64,000 nucleotides of DNA from Agaricicola taiwanensis (GTDB lineage: Bacteria > Pseudomonadota > Alphaproteobacteria > Rhizobiales > Methylopilaceae). The stretch covers positions 1-64,000 of the forward strand of contig NZ_BMCP01000007.1 in NCBI RefSeq assembly GCF_014635245.1, given 5' to 3'. The notes beneath the pieces were generated by a model. It was not told where the DNA came from, made no database searches, and was given only the letters and a program-made list of their open reading frames with translations. The translations under genes were made by a program, and so were the position numbers. This document shows, one piece after another, positions 26,830 to 36,091 of the stretch (within the stretch, counting starts at the first letter, position 1; each line of letters opens with the position of its first letter).

Positions 26830-28367
26830 TGGAATCCCTTGCCAGCATGGGCGGCGGCATTCTCCATGCCCTCGATCCCATGACGCTGCTCTACTGCTTC
26901 GTCGGCGTCACGGTCGGCACCTTCGTCGGCGTGCTGCCGGGGATCGGGCCGCTCGCCACCGTCTCCATGCTGCTGCCGCTCACCTTCTATCTTGAGCCGA
27001 CGCAGGCTCTGGTCATGCTGGCCGGCATCTACTACGGCTCGCAGTACGGCGGCTCCACGGCCTCGATCCTGCTGAACCTGCCGGGGGATGCGGGCGCAGC
27101 GGTGACCTGCCTTGACGGTTATCCGCTGGCGCGGCAAGGCAAGGCCGGAACGGCGCTGTTCGTCACCACCATCGGCTCCTTCATCGGCGGCTGCTTTGCG
27201 ATCACGGTGCTGGTGCTGCTGGCGCCGCCGCTCGGCCGCATCGCCGTCTCCATGAGTTCGGCGGAATATTTCTCCATGATGCTGCTCGGCATCATCGCCG
27301 CCGTCACGCTGGTCAATGGATCGGTGCTGAAGGGCGTCGCCATGGTGGCGCTCGGTCTCGTGCTCGGCCTCATGGGCACCGATGTCATGTCGGGCACCAT
27401 CCGTTTCGCCTTCGATATCCCCTACCTCTATGACGGCGCCAGCCTGGTGCTGGTGGCCATGGGGCTGTTCGGCGTATCGGAAGTGCTGGCCAGCATGGGA
27501 GCGGCCGACAACGACTGGGTGGCCAGCCAGAAGATCAGGCTGCGCAACCTGATCCCGAGCCGTGACGACATGAACCGAAGCTGGGCGCCCATCGCGCGCG
27601 GCTCGGTCCTCGGCTCCATCATGGGCATCGTGCCGGGCGCCGGCACCACCATCCCGGCTTTCCTGTCCTATGCCTTCGAAAAGCGCGTCAGCCGCACGCC
27701 GGAGCGCTTCGGCAAGGGCGCCATCGAGGGCGTGGCGGCGCCGGAGACGGCCAACAACGCGGCCGCGCAGACGGCCTTCATCCCGACGCTGACACTCGGC
27801 GTTCCCGGCGGGCCCACCATGGCGCTGATGCTGGGCGCGCTGATGATCCACGGCATCACGCCCGGGCCGCAGCTCATCACGCAGCACCCGGATGTGTTCT
27901 GGAGCCTTGTCGGCTCGTTCTGGGTCGGCAACCTGATGCTGCTGGTGCTCAACCTGCCCATGGTCGGCATCTGGGTGTGGATGCTGAAGATCCCCTATCG
28001 CATTCTCTACCCCGGCATCCTCGTGTTCATCTGCCTTGGCGTCTACAGCGTGAACTACTCCTTCGTGGATGTGATCATGGTCTGTGCCTTCGGCGTGGTG
28101 GGCTACATTCTGATGCTGCTGCGCTTCGAGCCGGCGCCGCTGCTGCTGGGCTTCGTGCTGGGGCCGATGATGGAGGAGAACCTGAGGCGCACGCTCCTCA
28201 TCTCCAACGGCGACTTTTCCGTCTTCATCGAGAGACCGGTGAGTGCCGGGCTGCTTCTGGTCTGCGCCGGCCTCCTCGCCATGTCGCTGTGGGGCGCTGT
28301 CAGCGGCCGGCGCAAGAAGCTGCCACCATCGGACGAGAGCATGGCGATCGAAGCCCACAAGGCCTGA
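26826..28367 (+). CDS. TctA-type large permease subunit
   Basis: Encodes 513 residues with about 12 membrane helices. Both half-signatures are intact: VGVLPGIGPLATVSMLLP in the first half and GIVPGAGTTIPAFLSY in the second, and YYGSQYGGSTASILLNLPG between them. Secondary ion-driven transport using the two Bug proteins as receptors. Last gene of the operon; a strong terminator follows. Confidence 0.96.
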   Translation: MMESLASMGGGILHALDPMTLLYCFVGVTVGTFVGVLPGIGPLATVSMLLPLTFYLEPTQALVMLAGIYYGSQYGGSTASILLNLPGDAGAAVTCLDGYPLARQGKAGTALFVTTIGSFIGGCFAITVLVLLAPPLGRIAVSMSSAEYFSMMLLGIIAAVTLVNGSVLKGVAMVALGLVLGLMGTDVMSGTIRFAFDIPYLYDGASLVLVAMGLFGVSEVLASMGAADNDWVASQKIRLRNLIPSRDDMNRSWAPIARGSVLGSIMGIVPGAGTTIPAFLSYAFEKRVSRTPERFGKGAIEGVAAPETANNAAAQTAFIPTLTLGVPGGPTMALMLGALMIHGITPGPQLITQHPDVFWSLVGSFWVGNLMLLVLNLPMVGIWVWMLKIPYRILYPGILVFICLGVYSVNYSFVDVIMVCAFGVVGYILMLLRFEPAPLLLGFVLGPMMEENLRRTLLISNGDFSVFIERPVSAGLLLVCAGLLAMSLWGAVSGRRKKLPPSDESMAIEAHKA

Positions 28368-28392
28368 GCGTCTCGGGCCTCTAGTGAAAGAC

Positions 28393-28418
28393 AAGCCGGG
28401 CATCGTGCCCGGCTTTTT
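28393..28418 (+). terminator. Terminator of the TTT operon
   Basis: A perfect 10-bp stem (AAGCCGGGCA with TGCCCGGCTT, 28393-28415) closes a 3-nt loop and is followed by TTTC. Confidence 0.85.
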
Positions 28419-28536
28419 CTTTGGGAAATCTGCGCAATAGTCGGTTCCGTCTTGCCGGAGCGCGAATTCTTCGGCTAAGTCGGACGATCCTCCCTGTCCG
28501 GCGGTGGCCGCCCCGGGCGCATCTTCCGGTGTTTCG

Positions 28537-29907
28537 ATGTCTCTCGTTGTCATCCTCATCGCGCTCGTCGCCTTCATCGTGGTCGCCACGACCTGGGCAA
28601 AACTCAATCCGTTCCTGGCACTTCTCGTTGCCGCACTGATGGGCGGATTGGCCTACGGTATCCCGCTGACAGATCTGCCGAAAACAATCGGGACGGGCTT
28701 CGGCAACACGCTTGGCGGCATCGGCATCGTGATCGCGCTGGGCACCATCATCGGTGTCATCCTGGAAAAGTCGGGCGGGGCCATCAGCATGGCCGAGGGC
28801 GTGATCGCGCTGATCGGCCAGCGGTTTCCCACGCTGACGATCTCGATCATCGGCTATCTCGTTTCGATCCCTGTCTTCTGCGACTCCGGCTTCGTCATCC
28901 TGAATTCGCTGAAGAATGCGCTTGCAAAGCGGATGCGGGTTTCGGTGGTGGCCATGAGCGTGGCGCTCGCCACGGGGCTCTATGCCACCCACACCTTCGT
29001 GCCGCCGACACCGGGGCCGATCGCCGCCGCCGGCAATCTCGGTCTTGCAGATAATCTTGGCCTCGTCATCCTTGTCGGCCTGGTGGTGTCGGCTGTTTCA
29101 GCGCTTGGCGGCCTGTTGTGGGCGAATATCTGGCTGCGCAAGGATGACCACCTCCTCCTGAAGTCGGGCGAGGGCAGCGAACTCACGGACCCTGACATCG
29201 ACTACCAGGCGCTGCGTGCGCGATACGGTGAAATCCCCAGCGCCGGCCGTGCCTTCGCGCCGATCATCGTGCCGATCCTTCTGATCTGCCTCGGCTCGAT
29301 CGCGGCCTTCCCCGCGAATATCTTCGGCGAGGGCGCACTGAAGGCCGGTTTGATGTTCCTGGGGCATCCCATCCTCGCACTCCTGATCGGCCTTGCATGC
29401 GCCTTGCCGTTGCTGAAGCCGGGCAACAAAGCGCAAACCTTTGCCGACCAGGTGCAGGAGGGGCTCGTCGCCGCCGCGCCGATCCTGCTGATTACCGGCG
29501 CAGGCGGTGCTTTCGGCGCCGTGCTGAGCGCCTCGCCCCTCGGCTCCTATCTGGGGCAGACGCTGTCGGCCCTCGGCCTTGGGCTCTTCATGCCGTACCT
29601 GGTGTCCGCCGCCCTCAAGAGCGCGCAAGGCTCGACCACTGTTGCCCTGATCACGACCTCCGCGCTGGTGGCGCCGATCCTGCCGCAGCTCGGGCTCGAC
29701 AGCGAGATGGGCCGCGTCCTGACCGTCATGGCGATCGGCGCCGGCGGCATGACGGTGTCCCATGTCAACGACAGCTTCTTCTGGGTCGTGTCGCAGTTCA
29801 GCCGCTTCACCCTGCCGACGGCGTTCAAGGCGCAGACCGGAGGCACCCTGGTTCAGGGTGCCTTTGCCATGGTAGCGGTGTGGGTGCTGAGCTTGATGTT
29901 CCTCTGA
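28537..29907 (+). CDS. GntP-family gluconate/hydroxyacid permease
   Basis: Encodes 456 residues from ATG 28537 with about 12-14 membrane helices. GntP landmarks: FGNTLGGIGIVIALGTIIG, IPVFCDSGFV, THTFVPPTPGP, and SHVNDSFFWV near the C-terminus. The family imports gluconate, glycerate or related hydroxy acids with protons. It lies beyond the TTT operon terminator and so has its own promoter, though none was recognised. No strong ribosome-binding site precedes the ATG. Confidence 0.93.
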   Translation: MSLVVILIALVAFIVVATTWAKLNPFLALLVAALMGGLAYGIPLTDLPKTIGTGFGNTLGGIGIVIALGTIIGVILEKSGGAISMAEGVIALIGQRFPTLTISIIGYLVSIPVFCDSGFVILNSLKNALAKRMRVSVVAMSVALATGLYATHTFVPPTPGPIAAAGNLGLADNLGLVILVGLVVSAVSALGGLLWANIWLRKDDHLLLKSGEGSELTDPDIDYQALRARYGEIPSAGRAFAPIIVPILLICLGSIAAFPANIFGEGALKAGLMFLGHPILALLIGLACALPLLKPGNKAQTFADQVQEGLVAAAPILLITGAGGAFGAVLSASPLGSYLGQTLSALGLGLFMPYLVSAALKSAQGSTTVALITTSALVAPILPQLGLDSEMGRVLTVMAIGAGGMTVSHVNDSFFWVVSQFSRFTLPTAFKAQTGGTLVQGAFAMVAVWVLSLMFL

Positions 29908-29991
29908 GCGTTGAGCCGTTGAGCAACTCTCTTCAGGTGCCGTCGGACGAGAGTATCGCGGCCGAGCAGGCAGGGTCTGCCATCGCGTGAC

Positions 29992-30024
29992 AAAAGATAA
30001 AGCCGAGGTGTTCAACCCGGCTTT
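29992..30024 (-). terminator. Terminator of the M91-like gene
   Basis: Minus strand: AAAGCCG (30024-30018), a 12-nt loop and CGGCTTT (30005-29999), followed by ATCTTTT. It lies 23 nt past the stop of the gene at 30047. Confidence 0.6.
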
Positions 30025-30046
30025 GTCGCGGCTGAGCGAAACGCAG

Positions 30047-33000
30047 CTATCCCGGATATTCCAGGTCTTCCGGCTTCTGGGTGGCACGGGCCCAGGAAAC
30101 ATAATCGCCGTATTGCTCGCGGATGATATCCCGCAGAGCTTTCCATTGCTCGGTGTCGCGCTCTTCCAGCGCCTCTCTCACGGCGTCACGCGCTCTTCCG
30201 GAGATCGTGCCCCAGCCGTCTTGCCGGAAGGCATTCTGCACACGGTTGCCGATGATGCCGGGAAGGTCATCGAACAGGTAATCGTCGGAAAAATGATAGA
30301 TTTGCAGCAGGCGTGACACCTTGGCCTCATCGCCTCTCGCTTCGAAGGTATGAAGGTAGTGTCTGACAATGGTCCGCAGATAACCCTTCGCCTCTTCGTC
30401 GAGCACAGGAATCTCGTGATATGGAATGCTCATTCTGTCCTTGAACCACACCGCCAAAGCGTTCAGCGCGTTTTCGTAGTCCTGCGCGCTCGGGTACGCT
30501 TCCGGGTCATAAGAGTAGGCAACCAGCGCATCGTTGAGGATGGCGTTGTTCTCGGTAACGCCGCTGGCTCGGATCTCCTGGATGGCCTTTTCCGTCCAGC
30601 CGCCCTTCCTGCTGAGGATGTGGTCGCGCAACTTCGCGGATTCCTCGGGCGAGACACCTGCGCCCTTCAGCCAGTCATCGACGACGCGGGTGAGGGCGCC
30701 CGACCACCGGGGCCGGCCTGTTCCTTCCGCAAAGCGCAGGAAGAACAGAGACGAGTAATCATACTCGCCGTTCTGCACACGCTCGATCATGTTCCGCTCA
30801 TAGATGGCGTGCCCCGCCGCCTCAGGGCTCTCCTTGCGGTCGATGACGCCCTTGTTGATCACGTTCCCTTCGGTGTCTTCCTGATGGAAGCGGATGACGC
30901 CGAGGAACTCATCATCCGAGCTGAAATAGGTGACGACGCCGGGCTTACCGGAAAGGAACTCGAAATAATCTTCCTCGGTCGTGATGACCTGGTAGCCGGC
31001 ACCCTCCGACGAGCGCTTGTCCCAGCGGTGGTCGTCCGCCTCAGCCTCCATGCGGCGGATTTCCTCGTAGCGGGTCCACCAGTCCGCAGGATTCATGGCG
31101 CTGACACCACCCCAGTCACCGTCTTCATCGAGCTCGTCAAGGGAGGCGTAGGCAAGGCGCGTTTCATACCCGCGATAGGCATCGTAGCCGCGCTGCGTCC
31201 GTGTCAGGAATTGATAGGGGCCAAGGCCCACCGTAAGGGCCTCTTCGCGGTTAACGGGCGAATCGCGCAACTGCGCGATGTCGAAGGTCTGAAGGTTCAC
31301 TTCACCCGTGGTGGCAGCATGATAGGCATGCAGCATTTCGTGGGCGAAGAGGCTGTCGCCCATCATGATCAGGCCATCCAGTTCGGCGCTGGGGAGGTCC
31401 TCCGCGGCGAGACGGATGACATGCTGGCCCAAGTCTTCCTCGAAATCGTATTCATCCGCGAGTTCGGTATGTTCCTCAACCCTCTCAATCACGACGGGAT
31501 AGGCGCCGTTCTGCAGCGCCTGCAGGATTGCGGGGCCCTCCTGCCAGCCGGCGAAAAGGTCGAAGTAGTCGACCACCGTGTTGATGAAGTCGATCTGGTC
31601 GGCGCGGTCGACATAGGCATCCGCGAAATGTCCATAGATCGTGAAGTTGCCGAACCGGAGCGACACCGTTGGATGTTCAAATTCGCCGCTGTCGTCCTCG
31701 ACCCATTCCGCCTGGCCCTCGATGCCGGCACGGTTCATGATCTCGGTGAAGCGGTCGATCAACTGCTGCTCGACCGGCGCATCGCCCCATTCGTTCGCCG
31801 CATCCAGCTCGTTGACGTCATCAAAGAAGGTGCGGCGGTCAAGGCCGCGCTCCAGGCGGTAGCCATTGAGGGCCCCGTTCCGGCTCCAGAAGCTGCCGAG
31901 GCCGATGGCGCGCGCCCAGTTCTCCTCCACCATGATGCCGTTGGAGTTGATCATGGTGTCGGTGTCGAGCCCCTCGAACATGTCGGCGGCGCGGATCAGA
32001 TATTCCATCATCACCACGTCTGACGGCGACTGCTCTGGGCTGCCCCAGCTTTCTCCCGCCGTTGTGGCGTCGATGCCGCCGTCGCCGGTGAGGCGAATGG
32101 TGACGTGTCCGGTGAACGGATCGCGGTCGATGGCGTTGAAGTTGGCGTCGTGGCGCAGCGTGACCAACTGTGGCGCGCCGAAGAGGCGGTCAATGGTCAG
32201 GCGTCCGGTGTAATGGCGGCCGGCTTCGCGCAGGTTTCGGAGCTGCCCCATGATGAAGCCGACCTGCTCGGCCAGTGTGCGCTCAGCGCCGCCATCGATC
32301 ACGATGCTGCCGATCTGAACCACGGCGCGTTCGTTGGCCGTACCCGCATCGCGGATCTGCCAGTTGAGCATAACCTCGTAGCCGAGGCGCTCGGAAAGCT
32401 CGCGTGCTATCTCGCCCGCTTCTCGCTCCTCGTCTTGATAGGGGCGAATGGCATAACCGCCGCCGAATTCAGCGGGCGAGGGAGCAGGCGGCGGGGGAGG
32501 CATGGCACCCATCCCTTCAAGTAGGGCGCCCCAACCGAGCGCCCCGTAAGGGCTTGCGATATAATCCGTGTTGCCGCGCTTCTTTAGCCTCTGCTCCAGT
32601 TCCAGGGGCGTTTCGCCGTGGCCATTGCTCGCCTCAGGGTTGCCACCGTTCTCCTTGAAGATTGCGAAGATCTCGTCACTGGCAAGCGCTGCGGAATGCA
32701 TGGCAGTATTGCCATTGAGTTCATCGGCCCGATTGATGACCTCGGCGCGCTCCTCTTCAGGGATGGCGTCGAGCAGGGCCTTGACCGCCGCGACGTCGCC
32801 ATGTGCCGCAGCGCGCGACAAGAAGGTAATGCCCTGGCGGTACTCGCCCTTGGCGGATGCTCCCGCGTTCAGAAGCGCCGTTATTCCCTCGATGTTGCGA
32901 TCCTCGACCGCCTGCCCGAGTTCGCCCGTCATGCGGCCCAACAGATAGCGGGAGATGGAGATCAGGCTGGGGTCGGTCGCGTTCTCAACGCCCTCAATCG

Positions 33001-33436
33001 CCAGGTCGAGCGCGCTCTTGCCATTCTCATCGAGCTTCGCCATGTCGATCCGCCCGGTCTCGACCAACAGGCGGACGATTTCCTGGTTATTGGGTGCGGT
33101 CAGCGCCAGATGGAGCGCGGTGCGACCCTTGGCGTCCACGCCGTGAATAAGCCCCTCGGGCAACTTGGAAAGCCGGTCGCGGACCGCGTCGATGTCCCCC
33201 TTCTCGATGGCTTCGGCCAAGGCCCCGTCGAGTGATGATGTGTCCTCGTCCTGGTGGTCACGCGCAGAGGCGACGGACCGGGCGAAAACGGGATCTGCTT
33301 GTCCGTCGAAGCCGACATGCAAATCTTCCGGTGACGTCAGTATATTAATTTTCCTCATGTGAGATATAACCGCATCTTTCGTTTGTGGCGCGGTGCTATG
33401 ATCTACAGATAGATTTGGCACAACACTCTTTTTCAT
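30047..33436 (-). CDS. Large ankyrin-repeat protein with M91-type metalloprotease motif
   Basis: Encodes 1129 residues. ATG 33436 follows GGAG; there is no signal peptide or membrane helix. Residues about 70-290 contain ankyrin-like repeats (GRTALHLALTAPNNQEIVRL, GKSALDLAIEG, NTAMHSAALAS). After a proline run (PPPPPAPSP) come two related segments. The second (about 540-760) carries SLFAHEMLHAYHA with H699-E700-x-x-H703 and NREEALTVGLG with E731/E732, the layout of M91 zinc peptidases such as the effector NleD. The first (about 330-520) aligns by eye with the same flanks (EENWARAIGLGSF) but lacks HExxH. The last 350 residues match nothing I recognise. Ankyrin plus effector-type protease suggests a translocated effector or toxin; no secretion gene is nearby. 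Monocistronic. Confidence 0.8.
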   Translation of the reverse strand: MKKSVVPNLSVDHSTAPQTKDAVISHMRKINILTSPEDLHVGFDGQADPVFARSVASARDHQDEDTSSLDGALAEAIEKGDIDAVRDRLSKLPEGLIHGVDAKGRTALHLALTAPNNQEIVRLLVETGRIDMAKLDENGKSALDLAIEGVENATDPSLISISRYLLGRMTGELGQAVEDRNIEGITALLNAGASAKGEYRQGITFLSRAAAHGDVAAVKALLDAIPEEERAEVINRADELNGNTAMHSAALASDEIFAIFKENGGNPEASNGHGETPLELEQRLKKRGNTDYIASPYGALGWGALLEGMGAMPPPPPAPSPAEFGGGYAIRPYQDEEREAGEIARELSERLGYEVMLNWQIRDAGTANERAVVQIGSIVIDGGAERTLAEQVGFIMGQLRNLREAGRHYTGRLTIDRLFGAPQLVTLRHDANFNAIDRDPFTGHVTIRLTGDGGIDATTAGESWGSPEQSPSDVVMMEYLIRAADMFEGLDTDTMINSNGIMVEENWARAIGLGSFWSRNGALNGYRLERGLDRRTFFDDVNELDAANEWGDAPVEQQLIDRFTEIMNRAGIEGQAEWVEDDSGEFEHPTVSLRFGNFTIYGHFADAYVDRADQIDFINTVVDYFDLFAGWQEGPAILQALQNGAYPVVIERVEEHTELADEYDFEEDLGQHVIRLAAEDLPSAELDGLIMMGDSLFAHEMLHAYHAATTGEVNLQTFDIAQLRDSPVNREEALTVGLGPYQFLTRTQRGYDAYRGYETRLAYASLDELDEDGDWGGVSAMNPADWWTRYEEIRRMEAEADDHRWDKRSSEGAGYQVITTEEDYFEFLSGKPGVVTYFSSDDEFLGVIRFHQEDTEGNVINKGVIDRKESPEAAGHAIYERNMIERVQNGEYDYSSLFFLRFAEGTGRPRWSGALTRVVDDWLKGAGVSPEESAKLRDHILSRKGGWTEKAIQEIRASGVTENNAILNDALVAYSYDPEAYPSAQDYENALNALAVWFKDRMSIPYHEIPVLDEEAKGYLRTIVRHYLHTFEARGDEAKVSRLLQIYHFSDDYLFDDLPGIIGNRVQNAFRQDGWGTISGRARDAVREALEERDTEQWKALRDIIREQYGDYVSWARATQKPEDLEYPG

Positions 33437-33676
33437 TGGGCTCCGTCTCTGCGGCGATTTTGTTCAAAATCGGGCGCTCATACGTATTGGGGGTGGAGAG
33501 CTCATGTTAGTTATTCTTGAAACTATTAGTTGATACTTCAGCTGCGAACGCTGCTCCGCCTCTGACGGCGGCGCGCACGGTCATCGAGCCGTCGCTCGCT
33601 GGGGCGGAGCGGCTGCTTGTCCCCGCCGCGGCTGTCACGCCGGGCAAATGGCTCCGATCATTCTGCTCCATTCAGC
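33437..33676. other. Divergent upstream region of the M91-like gene
   Basis: With the promoter and leader up to 33791 this forms a 355-base gap. The part about 33480-33545 is locally AT-rich and probably holds the minus-strand promoter of the M91-like gene. No ORF or repeat is supported. Confidence 0.4.
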
Positions 33677-33701
33677 GGAACGTTAGCGGCGCCAGCCAGT
33701 T
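33677..33701 (+). promoter_or_regulatory. EcfG-like promoter of the stress-envelope operon
   Basis: GGAAC (33677-33681), a 16-nt spacer, AGTT (33698-33701); one mismatch from consensus and the same variant as at 14431. It lies 91 nt upstream of the ATG at 33792. Confidence 0.5.
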
Positions 33702-33791
33702 GTTTCACCTGAACGCGGCAGCTCGCTCCCACTATGCGTGTCGAGGCTGGGCCGCGCTTAAGGAAGAACATCAATCCAGGGGAGTGGCGCT

Positions 33792-34595
33792 ATGAGCAGC
33801 ACCGATACCAGCGGGTCGCCCCGGCAAGCATCGCCGGAGAACGACGAGACAGTCCGCGTTCACACAGAAGGTTTTGCAGGTGATTCAGCCTCGCGCGGAT
33901 CGCAGCAGGGATCATCCGGCGCCAATTTTCGCGATGACGCGCAGAAGGCCCGGGAGAAGATCGGCGAGGGTGCATCCTCGGCAGCAAGGGACATGAGGGC
34001 TCGTGCAGCCTCTTTTGCTGACGAACAGAAGGAATATGGCGCCGACCGCCTCGAGGGTGTGGCCCATGCGGTCGACAGTGCCGCCTCCGATCTCGAGAAG
34101 GAGATGCCGCAGGCGGCCGGCCTGGTCCGAGACGCGGCGCGCGGCCTCAATGATTTCTCGCGCAACCTGCGCGAACGCAGCACGGGCGACATGCTCCATT
34201 CCGTCAGCGATTTCGCGCGACGTGAACCGGCGGCCTTCTTCGGCGGTGCGGTTCTTGCCGGATTCGTGCTGTCACGGTTCCTGAAAAGCACCGCCGACCG
34301 GCCAGTGGACACCAGCAGCCAAAGCCAGGGCTTCCGCTCACAGGACCGGGGGCGTCAGTCCTCTACACGGCCTGATGTGGCACGCCCGGATGAGCGCGGC
34401 AGCTGGCCGGAAATGGAGGAGGCCGACGTTTCGGTGGCCTCATCCTCGGAGGTGACCTGGGACCGGCCTGCGGACTCGCCCTCGTCGCGAGCGACGGCTG
34501 GCGACAAGGCGGACCAGCCGAGCGTCAGCCCACGCGATGTAAGCGCGACCGAGCCCGGCATGGGCTACACAAATCCAAACGCATCCCGGCAGTGA
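33792..34595 (+). CDS. Nutrient-deprivation-induced-like stress protein
   Basis: Encodes 267 residues. Polar N-terminus, a long amphipathic helix region (about 45-125, DAQKAREKIGEGASSAARD and similar), then the hydrophobic EPAAFFGGAVLAGFVLSRFL near residues 150-170, and a disordered polar tail. The order helix bundle, SVSDFARREPAAFFGGAVLAG matches rhizobial proteins annotated as nutrient-deprivation induced. AGGGGAG precedes the ATG. First gene of a three-gene operon behind an EcfG-like promoter. Molecular role unknown; the single hydrophobic helix suggests inner-membrane association. Confidence 0.75.
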   Translation: MSSTDTSGSPRQASPENDETVRVHTEGFAGDSASRGSQQGSSGANFRDDAQKAREKIGEGASSAARDMRARAASFADEQKEYGADRLEGVAHAVDSAASDLEKEMPQAAGLVRDAARGLNDFSRNLRERSTGDMLHSVSDFARREPAAFFGGAVLAGFVLSRFLKSTADRPVDTSSQSQGFRSQDRGRQSSTRPDVARPDERGSWPEMEEADVSVASSSEVTWDRPADSPSSRATAGDKADQPSVSPRDVSATEPGMGYTNPNASRQ

Positions 34596-34605
34596 GGAGG
34601 GTGAC

Positions 34606-35001
34606 ATGGCAATCCAGGACGACAACCGTTCCATCCCGGGCCTTCTGACGGGCCTGGTCGATCAACTGACGACACTGCTGCGCAAGGAGGTGCAGCTGGC
34701 CAAATCCGAAGTTTCGGAGAAGGTGACCCAGGTGAGTGCCGCCGCCGGCGCGCTGGCCGTGGCGGCCGGCCTCCTCATCGCCGGCCTGGTGGTTCTTTGC
34801 CAGGCGCTGGCCATGTGGTTGACGCGGTTCGACCTCTCGCCCGTGGCGGCTTCCGCCATCGTGGGTGCCGTCGTGGTCATCATCGGCATGCTCTTGCTGA
34901 TGAAGGGCATCAGCAGCCTCAAGCCCTCCAACCTCGCGCCACGGCGCACACTGGAACAGACGCAGCGCGACGTGAACATGGTGAAGGAGCAGGTGCGATG
35001 A
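34606..35001 (+). CDS. YqjE/holin-superfamily membrane protein
   Basis: Encodes 131 residues. An amphipathic N-terminal helix (LVDQLTTLLRKEVQLAKSEV) precedes two membrane helices (about 45-70 and 78-100), the layout of the YqjE (phage holin superfamily III, DUF1469) proteins found in stress operons with YqjD-like partners. Ten nt separate it from the upstream gene, and its stop overlaps the next ATG by 4 nt. Probably a membrane partner of the neighbouring proteins; not a lysis gene. Confidence 0.85.
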   Translation: MAIQDDNRSIPGLLTGLVDQLTTLLRKEVQLAKSEVSEKVTQVSAAAGALAVAAGLLIAGLVVLCQALAMWLTRFDLSPVAASAIVGAVVVIIGMLLLMKGISSLKPSNLAPRRTLEQTQRDVNMVKEQVR

Positions 35002-35834
35002 ACGAGACTTATAAATCCTCCAGCGAGCTGGAGCGCGAGGTCGAGGACAGCCGCGCCCAGGTCAACAACACCCTGAACGAGATCCGGGAGCGTATGAGCC
35101 CGGGCCAGATGGTGGATGAGGCGCTGGCCTTCGCCAAGAACAATGGGGGTGCCGAATTCGGCCGCAACCTCGCGGTCCAGGCACGGGACAATCCCCTGCC
35201 GGTGCTTCTCATCGGAGCCGGCATCGCCTGGCTGATGAGCGGACGAAAGCCTGCCACCATGAGCAGCTATGCACAGAGCGCCGGCACTTCGCACGATCAT
35301 ACCTCGTCCAGTGGTCCCAGCACGCTGAGCAAGGTCGGGGACGCGCTGACCCGCACCGCGCATGACATGCGTGAGGCGGTGACCGGTGCTGCAGGCTCGG
35401 CCCGGAATGCCGCAAGCGGCGCCTATGGGTCAGCCCGCGATACCGTCAGCGGTGCCTACGACTCGGCGAGCGACGGACTTGCCTCTGGGCGCGACATGTA
35501 CCATCAGCGGCGCGAGCAGGGGCAGGCCCTGGTCAATGACGTGAGCCAGCAGCCGATGCTGGTGGCCGCGCTGGGTCTGGCCGTCGGCGCGGCGCTCGGC
35601 GGCGTTCTGCCGGCGACACGCACCGAAGACCGGCTGATGGGCTCGGCCGCGGATGATCTGAAAGCGCGCGGCGAAAATGCCGCGTCCGAGGGTTATCAGC
35701 GCGGACGCGAAGTGGTGAAGGCCGCCGTGGAAGAGGGCGAGCACGAGGCGGAGAAGCAGGGGCTGATGCCCTCGCGCGCGAATGGTACCGGCCATCAATC
35801 TGCCGGGCAGGACGAGAACACCGCCCGGATGTGA
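34998..35834 (+). CDS. DUF3618 protein with Ala/Ser-rich repeats
   Basis: Encodes 278 residues from ATG 34998, overlapping the previous stop. The N-terminal ELEREVEDSRAQVNNTLNEI is the DUF3618 signature; a membrane helix (PLPVLLIGAGIAWLMSG, about 65-82) follows, then low-complexity Ala/Ser/Gly repeats (about 125-165, AYGSARDTVSGAYDSA) and a second glycine-rich hydrophobic stretch (VAALGLAVGAALGGVLPA). It is the third gene of the stress-envelope operon; a terminator follows. A structural or membrane-stabilising role is inference. Confidence 0.85.
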   Translation: MNETYKSSSELEREVEDSRAQVNNTLNEIRERMSPGQMVDEALAFAKNNGGAEFGRNLAVQARDNPLPVLLIGAGIAWLMSGRKPATMSSYAQSAGTSHDHTSSSGPSTLSKVGDALTRTAHDMREAVTGAAGSARNAASGAYGSARDTVSGAYDSASDGLASGRDMYHQRREQGQALVNDVSQQPMLVAALGLAVGAALGGVLPATRTEDRLMGSAADDLKARGENAASEGYQRGREVVKAAVEEGEHEAEKQGLMPSRANGTGHQSAGQDENTARM

Positions 35835-35860
35835 GGGTCCTCGCATTCACCGGAACAGGG

Positions 35861-35890
35861 GGCGCAGCCGTGGGCTGCGCCTTTTTTTTT
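35861..35890 (+). terminator. Terminator of the stress-envelope operon
   Basis: A perfect 9-bp stem (35861-35869 with 35873-35881) with a 3-nt loop and nine T residues. Confidence 0.92.
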
Positions 35891-35942
35891 GGGGCGCCGA
35901 CACCGTTCAAGAAACCGTGTCTCGGTTCTTCGGATCGATGCC

Positions 35943-35967
35943 GGAACATCGCGGTGGCCCAGTCATT
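35943..35967 (+). promoter_or_regulatory. EcfG-like promoter of the PRC-barrel gene
   Basis: GGAAC (35943-35947), a 16-nt spacer, CATT (35964-35967); one mismatch in the -10. It lies 125 nt upstream of the ATG at 36092. Confidence 0.4.
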
Positions 35968-36091
35968 GAGACTGCATGTGCGGGAGGCAAATTTCCCTGT
36001 CCCCGCCTTTCACCAACTGCGATGCGCCTGCTGCCTCTCGTCTGGGGTGGGGCTCAATGTCCGGCGCGCGCTACAAGAGAGGAGACAGCCA

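Noticed and set aside
26769-28607. 612-codon His/Gln-rich open frame antisense to tctA
   Set aside because: Composition is that of an antisense frame of a membrane-protein gene; no ribosome-binding site and no domain.
34606-35001. Phage holin as evidence for a prophage
   Set aside because: The YqjE-type holin superfamily member sits in a stress-envelope operon with DUF3618 and no phage gene is nearby.
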